Below, one piece after another: positions 1 through 10,400 of a stretch of DNA of 64,000 bases. Every line of letters begins with the position of its first letter. Position 1 is the first letter of the stretch. The stretch spans positions 291,149 through 355,148 of the forward strand of contig NW_027192206.1 in the NCBI RefSeq assembly GCF_041956535.1, in the 5' to 3' direction. The notes beneath the pieces are model-generated. The model was not told the origin of the DNA and ran no database searches. It saw only the letters and a program-made list of their open reading frames with translations. The translations under genes were made by a program, and so were the position numbers. This DNA is from Calcarisporiella thermophila CBS 279.70 (Eukaryota; Calcarisporiellomycota).

Positions 1-309
1 CATTTTTACAGTTTTGTTTGTTACGCTTTTCTTCAGCTCTTCTCTGATAACTTTCTGCAAGTCGACAAGCTTAGAACACTCTCCGGTTGACGCCTTCTTA
101 GAAATGTATTTCTCATCTAATTCACTTAGACTACGCGGACGACCATATTTTGGCTTCATAGAAGGATATTTCGGGGTACTCCATTCCTTGATTATTCTTC
201 TAGCAGTTTCACGGCTTATTCCCACTAGTGCTCCAACCTTACGTGTGGACACTCCCTTTCTTGAAAGTTCAAGCACACGTTCTCGAATCTTTTTACGAGT
301 TGGCTTCAT
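1..309 (-). mobile_element. Tc1/mariner-like transposase, N-terminal part (runs off window)
   Basis: Read on the minus strand from the ATG at 309, the frame stays open to the window edge (103 codons). The protein begins MKPTRKKIRERVLELSRKG and continues through a helix-turn-helix (VSTRKVGALVGISRETARRI), then a GRPRSLSELDEKYI stretch. A first HTH followed by a GRPR-like linker and a second HTH is the layout of the DNA-binding N-terminus of Tc1/mariner transposases, which bind the terminal inverted repeats before DDE/D-catalysed cut and paste. The catalytic domain would lie left of the window. There is no stop or frameshift in the visible part, so this end looks intact. I could not find a convincing terminal inverted repeat just upstream (310-420). 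A domesticated HTH gene is the main alternative. Confidence 0.7.
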
Positions 310-589
310 AGATGTCAGATATTGTTAAAAAATAAAAGCATCACCGTTGCAAATAAAAAATATTTAAATGGAATGGTGGAGAGGATATAAAAAACATTTG
401 GGTATCTTTGGCACACATCGGCATTTATAAAGATATCAATTTCCCATAAATTCGGGGTGCTATTCAACGATATCCTAGTTTTACAAGAAATGCATATATA
501 ACCGGGGTAGCGAGTCGAACAGCCTATAGTGTAGAACCTCCAGTGTTCAATAATAAAAGCGCTTGTATAATATTCCATCCATCCAGGAG

Positions 590-1137
590 AATTTTTATTG
601 CAGAATTAGACGATGACTCCGAGGATTCCATTTCAAGTAGTGCATTTGAAACTTGCAATGAAGAGAGCGACATACTCTGCTTCACGAATTTCCGGTAAAA
701 TACAGCAAAGAAGTACAATGGAATTTCTTTGCCGAGTACCATGGAAAGAGGTGGGTAGATTGCCATTTTGGTTTGATTTCTCGCTGATTCTCGGCAGTTG
801 AATCGAAGACGGGAACAAGTAATATCTACAGATCGATTTCGTCATTCGAAGGCCGCTTACAAGCAACCAGCGGCGGCAGGGAACAAGCCAGGGAGGAAAA
901 TCATCCATCAAGATTTTCCGCTATGAGCGTCCCAGCAGACCGGAGACACTAAAGGTCCTGTCAATCGAGAAGTTTTCGATCTTCTCATTTTCTGATGAAC
1001 ACAAAGCGATTTATGCGTACAACGGATCAGCGGGAGCCGAAAATGTCGAAGTCAACCAGAAAATCCCTGCAAAGAAAGATAAGCGGTATCCGAAACATAT
1101 TGAGGAGGTAGAGGAGAAGAAAAAAGGCATATATTAA
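590..1137 (+). pseudogene. Decayed transposon-like ORF fragments
   Basis: Three open pieces in different + frames follow each other. The first holds DDDSEDSISSSAFET and ends near 692. The second, about 694-770, reads YSKEVQWNFFAEYHGKRW then VDCHFGLISR. The third, about 901-1137, has IKIFRYERPSRPETLKV and a Lys/Glu-rich tail ending KKKGIY. The HGK...D-HFG-lisr motif with a downstream basic tail recalls, from memory, the C-terminal part of a family of transposon-encoded proteins repeated in Mucoromycota and some animals; I cannot name the superfamily with confidence. The stops and frame changes between pieces argue for decay, although short introns could explain some of them. It lies next to a Tc1/mariner transposase, consistent with a repeat-rich interval. 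Confidence 0.35.
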
Positions 1138-2060
1138 GGATTAAACCACTTGGGCGGGTCCTATATCGAGAGATTGTGCAAACAGATTATGAGCTTGGCA
1201 CACTGATTATGGAGTATATTTGGATGCAAATCGGAAGAGGGCGAGGAGGAGGAGGGAATGGTCAAAAAAGGAAATAAAGTCCAGGAATTTATTTTCATTC
1301 TTGCATCCAAAAAAGTTCGGTTTAAGCCAGGAATTCCATCCTGCCCTTGGCGATTTCCTGTGAATTGACTACCATTTCTTTGAAACTTTTTGTACATAAT
1401 TTCATACACAAGAGTCTGTGTTATGGGAGAATTTCCATAGGATAAAGGTCTGGGAGCAACATTTGATAACCTCAGAGAAAATAGGTTCATTATGCTAGCG
1501 AGCAAAAACCTTTCTCTCTTTTAGGTTTCCTCCTACCTTCAATACTGTTGCAAACCTCTTTATCCTATTTAACAAAGTATTGTGATAAAATGGCAGAGTT
1601 AGTAGCTCTCAAGCTTTTTGCTAATGATTTACAGTATGCTGCACGGGTGTATATGAAATTAAAGTTTCTTATTGCTCTTATTATTCTTTCATCCCATAAA
1701 GTATATCAATGATGATTTATATAATAATAATGTAACATAAAGGCAATAACGTTTCATAATTATCATAAAAAGTTTAAACGGAAATTTTCCGAGAGATAGG
1801 AGGCTGAGTTTTAATCAAGCGTACCTATGACTTTAACGATTTCGTTGAAAATACATCCGCCATCTGGAAAATTAGGTTATTCAATAACATTATTATCATA
1901 TATTTGTTTTAATTTTAAACAATACTTGAGATAGACATCCATCAACAGATATAAGCCCATGCTCATAGGGCCTCTGTTCAACAAGATATGAACGCATATT
2001 CTTTTACTCTCAATATAAGCTTATTTGTACCAACAAATTGCTACTCTACTTGATCTTCGT

Positions 2061-2115
2061 TACAATGTTTTCTCAAGATGCGTCAGTAACTGACGCATCT
2101 TGAGAAAACATTGTA
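2061..2115. repeat. Perfect palindrome, 27-nt arms, 1-nt centre
   Basis: The left arm at 2061-2087 (beginning TACAATGTTTTCTCAAGATG) is the exact reverse complement of the right arm at 2089-2115, with only base 2088 between them. The DNA or its transcript could form a 27-bp hairpin with essentially no loop. Such structures occur as foldback or MITE remnants. A U-tract terminator is not expected at this place in a fungal genome. Confidence 0.9.
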
Positions 2116-2135
2116 TCTGATTGAAAACATTATAC

Positions 2136-2178
2136 CTGATTGATAGTTAAGTAAACAGTTTACTTGACTATCAATCAG
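2136..2178. repeat. Second palindrome, 21-nt arms, one mismatch
   Basis: The left arm 2136-2156 (CTGATTGATAGTTAAGTAAAC) pairs with 2158-2178 around base 2157, with one mismatch (TTAAC against TTGAC). It starts 20 bp after the end of the first palindrome. The linker contains another CTGATTGA copy (around 2117-2124), so the outer edges of the two palindromes share short motifs. Confidence 0.85.
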
Positions 2179-3986
2179 AGAAAACTCGTTCAGACCGACC
2201 ACTCATATCGAGTAAGGAGAACGAGCGCGAAAACACCCCACTTGTTTTCTAAAGATAGTGTTTTAGAGAAATTAAGGCAAAAAATAACCCTCAAACACGT
2301 GTAAGATATCAAAACATAGCAGCAGCAGAGGACTACGGTGTGGTCAAATATCTGTAAATACTGTATCTTTAGGAACACAATGATGAAATATTACTATAAA
2401 ATGTGGAAGATGAACAGCTCTGGAATAATCAAACACAGTCCCTGGTGAGTAACCGTGGAAAATCAATGGTGTGGTGTACTGTCGTTCCTTTTTATGCCAA
2501 GCAAGCTTTCCTTGCTTATATCAGCCCCTACTGGGGGACAAATCCTCTTTTTATTTGCTATTTCCCGATTCGATATAGCCATTTCCGAATCCACCGCAGT
2601 TGTCCAGATGAACGTGGCGCGTATTGAATGGGATTAGGCGTAATCGACAGTAGGAATTTGCCCATAAGCCAAGAGACTCGTGTGAAGATGTCGCCTATGC
2701 ATGCGTTATTGGCAAGAGGCCTGATGACGCAAAAGGTCTCCCCTCCAAAGGCCAATTTGAGCCGAGATTGTCCGGGCGCTTAAACCATGCAGTAGCGAGA
2801 TTTGTTTCTAAACGAAACTTGGCTGCCTCGACTCAGTTTATTCTTGCGCGAATTGGGCCGACGCAGAAACCGTGACGAAAGGAGTGGATCCGAAACATCC
2901 CCTCTATGGTGATCCCTGAAATGTTTCTGAAACCTTTTGGAACCACGAATTTCCGCCTCAGGCTGCACCGGTCCGAGTAGCGCACCAGCTCGTGGCGAGC
3001 GTGTGGGCCAGCACTGCTAGGCGTCCTAGGCGCTGCGCAGCTCGCGGCTGCGGCAGGAAAATAGCTGAGCGCCGAATGATGGGCGCCAAGCAAGAGATTT
3101 CGGCGGAGCCCATTTGGAAGCAAGCGTCACGAATTAAAATCTCCGTTGTTTGCAATTTGGGGTTTGTTATCAACGCAATCGAGCCGGCCATTCCGGAGAG
3201 TTTTCCGTGGAGCGGGTCACGGCCATTTTCTTTCTGCCGTTGCGCAGCCAGCGAGGGAGCCTGATTCCTCGAGCGTGCAAGTATTTTTAGCTTGGACCCG
3301 CTTTTTTCCAATTAATAAACTCTAAATTGTGAACCGAACCAGAGAATTGATCGGAAGGATAAACTTCACCACTGACGGGGACTTTTTATTTATTTATTCC
3401 ATTTGATCCTCCTCCTGCCATCCTCATCTCGCTTGCTCCTCCCTGCGGCCCGTCGTCACCAGCGCTAGTCAAGGAGCCTCTTTCGCCATCCCGCCTGAAC
3501 AGCCGCCCTAATCTTGCCGATCAAGGTAACAGGATCCATTTCTGGGTTTCTGTTTCGGCCCGAGTTTAACATTTCTCCTCTCGACCAAACAATCTAACCC
3601 CCCGTATTTTGGCACTTTATTTTGCCTTCTCTCTATTTCTATTGCCTACCAGTCCTGAATCCCTAATCCGCTCCACCCCCCTTTCCCCTCGGGTGCCTAC
3701 ACGCCAATTGCATTTCCAAGCACTAGTTTGTCTCCATCCACATCGCCTTGGCTTTTCCCTCCCATGGTGAAGACAGGGCTCGTTTAACCTACTGGCGAAG
3801 TGATATCTATCCTCTATTTTGCTCTCTTATCTTGCTCTATATTTTCAAGCCTGAGTATCTCGCTCTCTCCCAATTCCTTCGCCCCTCCCCCCATTCTGTG
3901 TCTTTCCCCCCCTTTCATTTATTCATCACCCACCTCTGTAATTTCATCATTTGTACATAATTTATTGTCAGTTTCATTTGTAAGCG

Positions 3987-5693
3987 ATGCTTTACCTCAC
4001 CAATGATGCCAACCTCCTTCCTTTCTTCCTCCCGCTGGGTATTATCGGCGCATACCGGTACCTGTGGTTCCTCGTCAAGCTTGCGGCCTGGTTCGTCTAC
4101 GAGCCGATTCGGCCCAAAGCCAACCCCACCTACAACCCAGCAACGGACGTAACCATCATCGTCCCAACCATTGACGCAGGCGAGGAGTTCAAAGAGGTAG
4201 GCATTGGCGTCCATCCTGCTGACCAATGGTCTCTGATATGACTAAACTTTTTCCGCTTGCTCTTTCATTTCCTCTCCCAAAGGCTGCACATTCTTGGCTC
4301 GCCAATAACCCCAAAGAGATCCTGATCATCACTGAGGAGAAGATGCGGGGTCCCCTTGAGGAGCTCGCCCAAGAAGTCTGCCCCGAGAAGATCCGAGTGT
4401 TTACTGTGCCTAAGGCGAACAAACGCTTGCAGATGGTGGAGGGAGTCAACCACACGACCACCGAGGTGCTCGTGTTTGCCGATGATGATGCTATCTGGCC
4501 CCCAACCATGCTGGAATATATTCTGGCCTGCTTTGAGGACCTGAAGATGGGAGGAGTGGGTACATGTCAGACGGTACGTGCCGTCGGCGAGCGACAAACC
4601 GTATGGGAGATCTTGGCAGGGTTCCGATTGTCAATTCGCAATATAGAAGGTAAGCACAACATGAATGTATCCCCTCCCTTAGAACTCGAACTAACCCCCC
4701 CCCTCCCTCTCCCTCCCGTACTAGTCACTGCATCCACCCACATTGACGGCGGTGTCTGTTGTCTATCTGGGAGAACGGCTGCTTATCGGACACTCATCCT
4801 CAAGGACCCCAGTTTTCAATACGGCTTTACGAACGACCTGTGGCTCGGAAAATACCCTTTGAACTCCGGAGACGACAAGTTTTTAACACGGTGGATGGTC
4901 TCGCATGGGTATATATCTACTTTTCGAGGCTGTCAATGAAATTCTTCTCATTTGCTCATCCCTTACTTTTTTCGTTGAAAACAGATGGAACACCTACATC
5001 CAGACCTGCCCTGAAGTAGAGCTGGCTTCCACCTTCAAGAACAATTGGCGTTTCATCAAGCAAATCTTGCGTTGGACCCGTAACACTTGGCGTTCCGACT
5101 TTCGCTCCATTTTCACCGAACGGTACATTTGGACCCGGCACCCCTTTGTCGCTTTTACTATGGTGGACAAATTTTTCAACCCCATTACCCTCCTCTCGGG
5201 ACCCGTCATGGTTGGAATTCTGGCCGCCAATGAATTCCAGCTGCCTCTCTACAATATCATCATCTCTTATGTTGTTTGGCTGTTGTTGACACGTACGCTA
5301 AAGCTGCTACCGCATTTCTGGCGACGCCCTCAAGATGTGTGGGCCATTCCGGCTTGGCTGATCTTCAACTACTGGTTCATGGTGTGCAAGATATATGCGT
5401 TGTTCACGCTACACGAGGTAGGATGGGGAACTCGTGCGGGGGTTGGAACCACCCTTGCTGCAGACATCAAGGCCGAGATGGATAAAGGCAATGATGACAC
5501 GCGCATCGAGCTGGAGCCTTTCGGAGACAAGCACGAAAAGCATTTTGAAGCATCCGGTTATAAAGACGAGGCCAAAGAACAATTCGTCGATGCTCCCTCC
5601 TACCATGTCGAAGCCGCCTATGCACAGCTGTCCGGATCATCGCCCCCAGTCCACGCGGTAGAAATGACGGGAGAAAAGCAGGGTGCCAAATAG
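3987..5693 (+). CDS. GT2 polysaccharide synthase, Cps1/hyaluronan-synthase-like
   Basis: Four exons: 3987-4196, 4283-4649, 4725-4908 and 4985-5693, giving 489 aa with all phases consistent. Processive family 2 glycosyltransferases of the membrane build a polysaccharide from UDP-sugars and export it; fungal Cps1-type enzymes act in wall or capsule synthesis. An N-terminal membrane segment is followed by VTIIVPTIDAG, the acidic VFADDDAIWPP motif, the SGDDKFLTRW motif and the QILRWTR motif (the QxxRW of processive synthases). At least three hydrophobic segments follow (FNPITLLSGPVMVGILAA, LYNIIISYVVWLLL, AWLIFNYWFMVCKIYALF) and then a hydrophilic acidic tail. The start is the first ATG that gives a membrane-leading N-terminus. 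Exact product (hyaluronan-like, chitin-like or other) cannot be told. The introns are pyrimidine-rich and the coding region is GC-rich relative to the AT-rich genes further right. Confidence 0.9.
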
Positions 5694-6042
5694 AAAGCAT
5701 CCATGCCCCCGAAGGGGTGTTAGATGAACCGAGGGTATTTATATGAGTGTATGCATGTCGAGGATTAGAGTATACTAGAAGAAAAAATAGATGTGTACAC
5801 TTTGTTCTCTCTATTCCTTGCCCATTTTCTTTTGTTGTGACTATTTATCTATTGTTGAGGGGAATAGGCCATTGTTAATTTGTCCAAAAACAACCTGAAT
5901 AAATCAAGCTATTTCTTATTCTTCAGCTTTCGTTGTAGCAATCCGAGGCACAAGCAACTTTTAATTAGAGATACACAAAGGGGATCATCAGAACAGCTAT
6001 CCAAAACAAATGGCGGCTATAGGATGGAAAAGCGGTGGATAT
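5694..6042. other. Intergenic 3' region between convergent genes
   Basis: Short AT-rich spacer after the GT2 stop and before the 3' end of the minus-strand gene at 6043. It should hold the polyadenylation signals of both genes (an AATAAA at about 5898). No further feature is seen. Confidence 0.5.
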
Positions 6043-6291
6043 TTAGACATTAATTTGAGTGAAGTGCGCACGACTCTTGTCCCCGTGTTCTGTGAACGCA
6101 GCGCTTATTTCCTCGATCGTCGGGTGACTCTTATTGTGCGCCCCCTCTTGTTCAGCCGGTGTGGAGTGCTCGTGCTGGTTGTCCGCTGGGCTCACCTGGG
6201 CGTGTTCTTGCTGGGGCTGCGTTTCTGTTACCGTCTCGGTGTGCCTATGTTCTGCTCCAGCGGATGGAGTGGGTGTATGGGAGGGATCCAT
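6043..6291 (-). CDS. Small His/Glu/Gln-rich hydrophilic protein, unrecognised
   Basis: An uninterrupted 82-aa frame with no family I recognise. It starts MDPSHTPTPSAGAEHRH and ends ...SRAHFTQINV. Ten of 82 residues are His, with many Glu, Gln, Thr and Pro and almost no large hydrophobics, so it should be soluble and largely disordered. Its gene architecture is convincing: the ATG lies in ACCATGG context and a TATATAAAGG box sits about 80 bp upstream (6371-6380 on the plus strand). It is convergent with the GT2 gene and followed on the same strand by MsrA further upstream. Similar small hydrophilic proteins are often stress-induced, and His clusters can bind metals, but both roles are inference. 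A chance ORF is possible but less likely given the promoter. Confidence 0.5.
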   Translation of the reverse strand: MDPSHTPTPSAGAEHRHTETVTETQPQQEHAQVSPADNQHEHSTPAEQEGAHNKSHPTIEEISAAFTEHGDKSRAHFTQINV

Positions 6292-6370
6292 GGTTGAGTG
6301 ACGAAGTGAATTCTTCTCGACTATAATCTTGGAAATATGAAATCATTTAAGACCCTCGGGCAGAAAGAGC

Positions 6371-6380
6371 CTTTATATAA
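6371..6380 (-). promoter_or_regulatory. TATA box for the small His-rich gene
   Basis: On the minus strand the sequence reads TTATATAAAG about 80 bp before the ATG at 6291, a spacing that suits a TATA-dependent start with a short leader. Confidence 0.5.
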
Positions 6381-6502
6381 CCCTCCATGCTAAGTTCTAC
6401 AGAGTTCGCGATGGCGTATTTTGCAAAAAGTCTTTTATGGCGTCAAAGAAAGATTAAATTTATTGTAAGCACGCTGCAAAAACTCTATCTGTCTATAGCT
6501 TT

Positions 6503-7089
6503 TCACCACCGCAGAAAGTGGGCAGGGCATAGGGGAGCTAAGGAATGACCAAAAGGAAACATCAGAACTATTGGCCTAATAGTCATGCCGGTGTACCAAT
6601 ACATACTCTCAGGGTTGCTCTCGATATAGTTTTGATGCTTATCCTCTGCCTCATCAAAATTCCCAGCTTCCACAATCTCTGTCACTATACGCTTACCTGC
6701 ATAGCGTGTTGCTCCGATTTCTTGGGTTAATCGCTCTGCAGTTTGTCGCTGTATTTCAGTGTGATAGAGGATAGCCGAGCGGTACTTGGAGCCAATATCG
6801 GGTCCCTGTTGGTTTAATGTCGTTGGATCGTGTATGCGGTAAAAGAATTCGACCAGCTTTGCATAGGATATAGATTCCGGATGGAACTGGATCTCAATAG
6901 CTTCGATGGGCTCTCCCCCGTGCTATAATCCGGTAGCGTTATTACTTTCATAGAGTTCACAATGGGGTTGAATGAGCATGTTCATACTTTAGGGAAAGCA
7001 TATCCGACCCGGGATGGGAGGTTGAAATGTTTGTTGAACAAGTGTTGGATGCCCCAGAAGCAACCCCCACCAAAGGTTGCCTTATCCAT
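6503..7089 (-). CDS. msrA: Peptide methionine sulfoxide reductase A, shortened in the middle
   Basis: MsrA reduces methionine-S-sulfoxide in proteins using a catalytic cysteine and thioredoxin. Three exons fit: 6988-7089, 6607-6922 and 6503-6537 (150 aa). The catalytic motif is present at the N-terminus (ATFGGGCFWGIQHLF), and the RIHDPTTLNQQGPDIGSKYR block, the AEDKHQNYIESNPE block and the C-terminal CPAHFLRW are all typical. After VGYA the family normally continues with a GG-x-NPxY-xxVC-x-G-x-TGHAE segment. Here the protein jumps through FPK across a 65-nt intron to HGGEPIEAIEIQFHPE, so about 15-18 residues are missing, including the conserved Tyr. The Glu equivalent to that of GHAE seems kept (IEA). 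The gene is either a deletion variant or a decaying copy. The 150-aa length is short for the family (about 170-200). Confidence 0.8.
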
Positions 7090-7895
7090 GGTGGTTATTT
7101 GAGAGCAACAGGCAAATGGGTCGAAGTTTCCCTGCTGAAATAAAACCCCAAACAGACTCAGCGGGGCACACTGCACCTACCACGCTTTTGAGATACCATA
7201 GATGTGGGTCCCTCGTTTCTCAATGATATCATTCGCACAGCTCGTCAAAGCGAGCACGGTGCGTTGTTGGCGCCGTAGCTTTCTATGCTTGCCCTAATCC
7301 TTTGCTCTCGCTGGAGTCTCCGAAGCCCTTCTCCCCCCTTAAGGTTGGCCGCGGGGGGATCCTCCGACGTGGCCAGTCTCGTTCCTTTGCCGAGATATTC
7401 AGCGTGCACTGATGTTTCTTGATTGCCAGGCAAATAGGTTATTTGTTTGCACCCCATGCGTAATCCTGTTCTTGGGAGCGGATTTCTTAATAAGGATCTT
7501 CGAGATTGCGTTTATTAAGATTGCCCGTCAATAATAGTGTCTTATTTTTTGTGGCAGCTTCGGAAACCCTTGGTTCTTGATTTTTGAATTTCAACGCTTC
7601 TCCACACCAATTTTCGCTGACGTCGGCACCTCATTAATTTTCTCTTTTCTACAGAATCCAGTAGTAAGAGGAGAAAAAAGTATGATTAATGAGTAGTCTC
7701 TTGGCCTCTGCCTATAGCATCTTTCCCATTATCATCTATTGCTGCATGCTGGTAGCCTTCAATCCAACCAACATATAAATCCCCCCTATTTATATTACAT
7801 AACTTCAGTTTTTTATATAATTTCACTTTTTGTTCCATTGTCATGCCCATCTTCCACTTTCACTAGCCACTGGGGTTCAAATCAGTCATTTAAAA
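7090..7895. other. Divergent upstream region of msrA and the homeobox gene
   Basis: About 800 bp between two divergent start codons. No gene is supported; a minus ORF at 7245-7457 has no signature. A TATAAAT box at 7774-7780 lies about 120 bp before the homeobox ATG. A second TATATAA (about 7816-7822) is nearer, about 75 bp before that ATG. Either could be the TATA element. Confidence 0.5.
7774..7780 (+). promoter_or_regulatory. Candidate TATA box of the homeobox gene
   Basis: TATAAAT followed by a C-run, about 120 bp upstream of the chosen ATG at 7896. Inference from sequence and spacing only. Confidence 0.4.
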
Positions 7896-9735
7896 ATGCA
7901 ATCCTCTAAGCTTAATATTGCCAACCTCCTTAACAGCGATCGGGGCGACGATGATGATGAGATGGATGACATCACAACAGAATCGGGTTTTCGGCGCCCA
8001 GAGGAATTCGAGGACGGCAGGTGGAGCCTTTATCGACCCTCGAAACAACTTGATGCGAACAGCGTCCACACGGTTACTACCTCGATAGGATCATCTCTCT
8101 ACGATGATCCGGACAAACACTCGATTGCTTTTTCGGATCTCACCCATGACGTAAATGCCAGGGTGCGTAGGCTTCACCTAGGTGATTATCCCCCTCGGGA
8201 TCCAGCGCGCTGGTCCATCGGGGATCCCATGGGCTCTCCGCCACCACCTGGCATCCCACCATCCGACCGTATTCCACAGCATCCCTCATCCCAGCAAAGT
8301 AGTTTCCCGCGTTTTCCGTCCCATTTCGAGCAATTGCCCTCTTCCTCTCCAGATTTTCGACTTTCGCCTCAAAGAGATTCTACGCTCAAGCCCATCAAAC
8401 CTGATCCATCAATTATGCACTCGGATATAACTACTGCCTCGCAAGCCGGTTCTAAATTCTACCCTGCTGAATCCCCCATTTCTGCCAATTTTTCTCTTCC
8501 ATCGTTCGGCTCGCGGCAAGAATCTCGCTCTTCATTTTCCGCTACGACTGGACCCCCAAACACATTATTACCTCCTGCACCTCTCACTCCACTGCAACCT
8601 GCCTCCTCGCCATTCGCAGGCGGTTCGGACCGCTTGCCTAGAGATTCCACCGCACAGACGGAGGCACGCTCTCCCATCCAGCGTTCAGGCGATGATTCCC
8701 TTCCCCCGCGTTTCCCAAGTCATATGGACGCTGGGAGCCCGGATCATGACAGCACTCCTTCTCCCTTGAGCGAGTACCCTCCCACTTTAGGTTCGGGAGA
8801 AGGGGTTAATTATCGTCATCCTAGTCAAGGGCAGATGACCCCTCAAATGTTAAAGGCTAAGCGGAAGCGAGCTAATGCCGAGCAGCTCAAAGTGCTAAAC
8901 CAGGTGTTCCAAACAACTTTCTTCCCCTCCACTGAATTGCGAATCCAGCTTGGAAAACAGCTAGGAATGAGTCCTCGGACCGTCCAGATCTGGTAAAGTC
9001 AATATATAACCTCTCTGCAGTTGGACCTTGCCTAAAACCACCGATTCTCCCTCTAGGTTTCAGAATCGGAGACAGGCTTGGAGGACAAAGTCCAAGCATG
9101 ACAAACAGGAAGTTGGTCCGAAGCCAAGTGAGGTGCCAAACGATTCATCGTGGGAGCGCCTTCATTCGATGCATCGCCGCCGCCCTTCGCTTGAATCCAT
9201 GAATTCCATTAGCGCGATGTCCGCCAGAAGCGCTCCCGCAGGCACCCATCATCTAATGCCAGATCCCTATTCAAACCAACTGGCCTCCTCCTCGGCGTCA
9301 ACTTATGCTCTTAATCTTTCTGAGCGCTCCGCCCATCCCATTGCATCCACAACCGCTACCGCTAGTATCCCCCCCTCTTCGGTGAATGTGGCCGCAAGCG
9401 GATTCTCGTTGCCCCCCATCTCCGCCATTGCTCCTGCCTCCGACTCACATGCTTATCCGCCGCACTCTCCTCCGGGCTATCCTACCAGCAGGGGCTCACT
9501 TCCCTCTACCCCGTCTCCTTATGAACCAAGATTTCCTGCGGATGTGCTCTCCCATTCATCACTCTCTCACCCCACACAGCCACACGACCCTTCGTGGGGA
9601 AACGGGGGTAGGACGGAGGAGCCGCCTCATCGGCTCTCGCTAACTGAACGAAGTCGAGAGCTGCCCACTGCCTTTTCCCCCTCCTTTCCGCCAAGCCATG
9701 GACTGATGAGGGGCGCTGGGGGCGGGGTCCGATAG
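7896..9735 (+). CDS. Homeodomain transcription factor
   Basis: Two exons, 7896-8992 and 9057-9735, with the single 64-nt intron splitting the tryptophan codon of helix 3. The homeodomain is near residues 320-375: basic arm KAKRKRANAEQLKVL, then FFPSTELRIQLGKQLGMSPR and the recognition helix TVQIWFQNRRQAWR. Asn51 and Arg53 of the WFQNR core are present, so DNA binding is expected. The pattern RRQAWR with PSTELR upstream is the fungal type seen in basidiomycete and mucoromycete factors. Both flanks are long, Pro/Ser-rich and probably disordered, with an acidic patch (DDDDEMDD) near the N-terminus. I chose ATG 7896 (MQSSKLNIANLLN) because SKLNIANLLN looks like a conserved fungal N-terminal motif. 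An in-frame ATG at 7830 would add 22 residues. The target genes are unknown. Confidence 0.88.
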
Positions 9736-10400
9736 GCCAATAGGTTTTTTTTTTACATCAGTTATTTAAATATATATATAAATATATAGCAGAAGCTTTG
9801 GAGTGTAAATATTATATATATTTTTTCTTCTGCTCAATAGCAGCTACATTTTTGCTTTTTAATGGGTTTTTTTTATTGACTATTTCAAAATATTCTTGTC
9901 CTTTTTTTATACTTTTCCGCGCTCTTTTTTACTTGTGTGTTTTAAAATATGTGTTTCTTCCCTCTTTTTGTTTCAGTCAGAAAAATTTATTTTAATTTCT
10001 GTGAAGACATAGGTTCTCTTTTCTTTTGTCTTTCCCTTCTCTTTGCTAATAAATATATTATTTCCGCAGCGACTCGTGCCACCATGAAAGCCATCGAAAA
10101 CACGGTTTAGGCAATCAACCTTGCTAGCATGGGTAGTGGTGAGCAAACAGAACCCACGCGATCAACTCGCCATCGGATGGACCGCGGGTCCTATCGCCCG
10201 GATTTCAAAGAACATGGGAAAATGGGCAGAGCGGCCCAAGGAGACGTATGGTAGTTATTTTATGTTATTTTATTTGTAAAACTAAAATTGCAATTTTTCT
10301 TTCTCAACAAAAAACATACATCATAGCGTTTTAATGGATTAAGCTTGGAAGAGACAATAGTACCTCTATGGGCTCTCGATACGGGTACCATTCCAGCCCT
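9736..10400. other. Intergenic region between convergent homeobox and eEF2 genes
   Basis: T-rich sequence with poly-T runs and AT dinucleotide tracts (about 9745-10070). A short GC-richer island follows at about 10080-10250, with no ORF longer than a few dozen codons. The 3' UTRs of both genes must lie here. No RNA gene is recognised. Confidence 0.5.

Larger units (their letters stand above)
1138..3986. other. Gene-poor interval upstream of the GT2 gene
   Basis: No gene is recognised here. Short ORFs occur on both strands, but none shows a family signature or a plausible exon chain. Within it lie two long palindromes (2061-2178). A GC-rich patch at about 2940-3290 carries overlapping ORFs on opposite strands (2958-3311 minus, 2992-3264 plus), the pattern expected from base composition alone. 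A pyrimidine-rich stretch at about 3390-3980 probably contains the promoter and 5' leader of the GT2 gene. A candidate 5'UTR intron donor (AAG|GTAACA) sits near 3525. Confidence 0.5.

Noticed and set aside
500-520. tRNA B-box-like GTTCGACTC (minus strand)
   Set aside because: The flanking bases do not form a T-arm stem and no A box or cloverleaf is present. The GGTTCAAATC at about 7875 failed for the same reason.
2958-3311. Overlapping ORFs on both strands in the GC-rich patch
   Set aside because: No signatures and mutually overlapping; explained by GC content removing stop codons.
7830-7895. Upstream in-frame ATG of the homeobox gene
   Set aside because: The extra 22 residues have no conserved look, while the downstream start gives SKLNIANLLN; kept as an alternative only.
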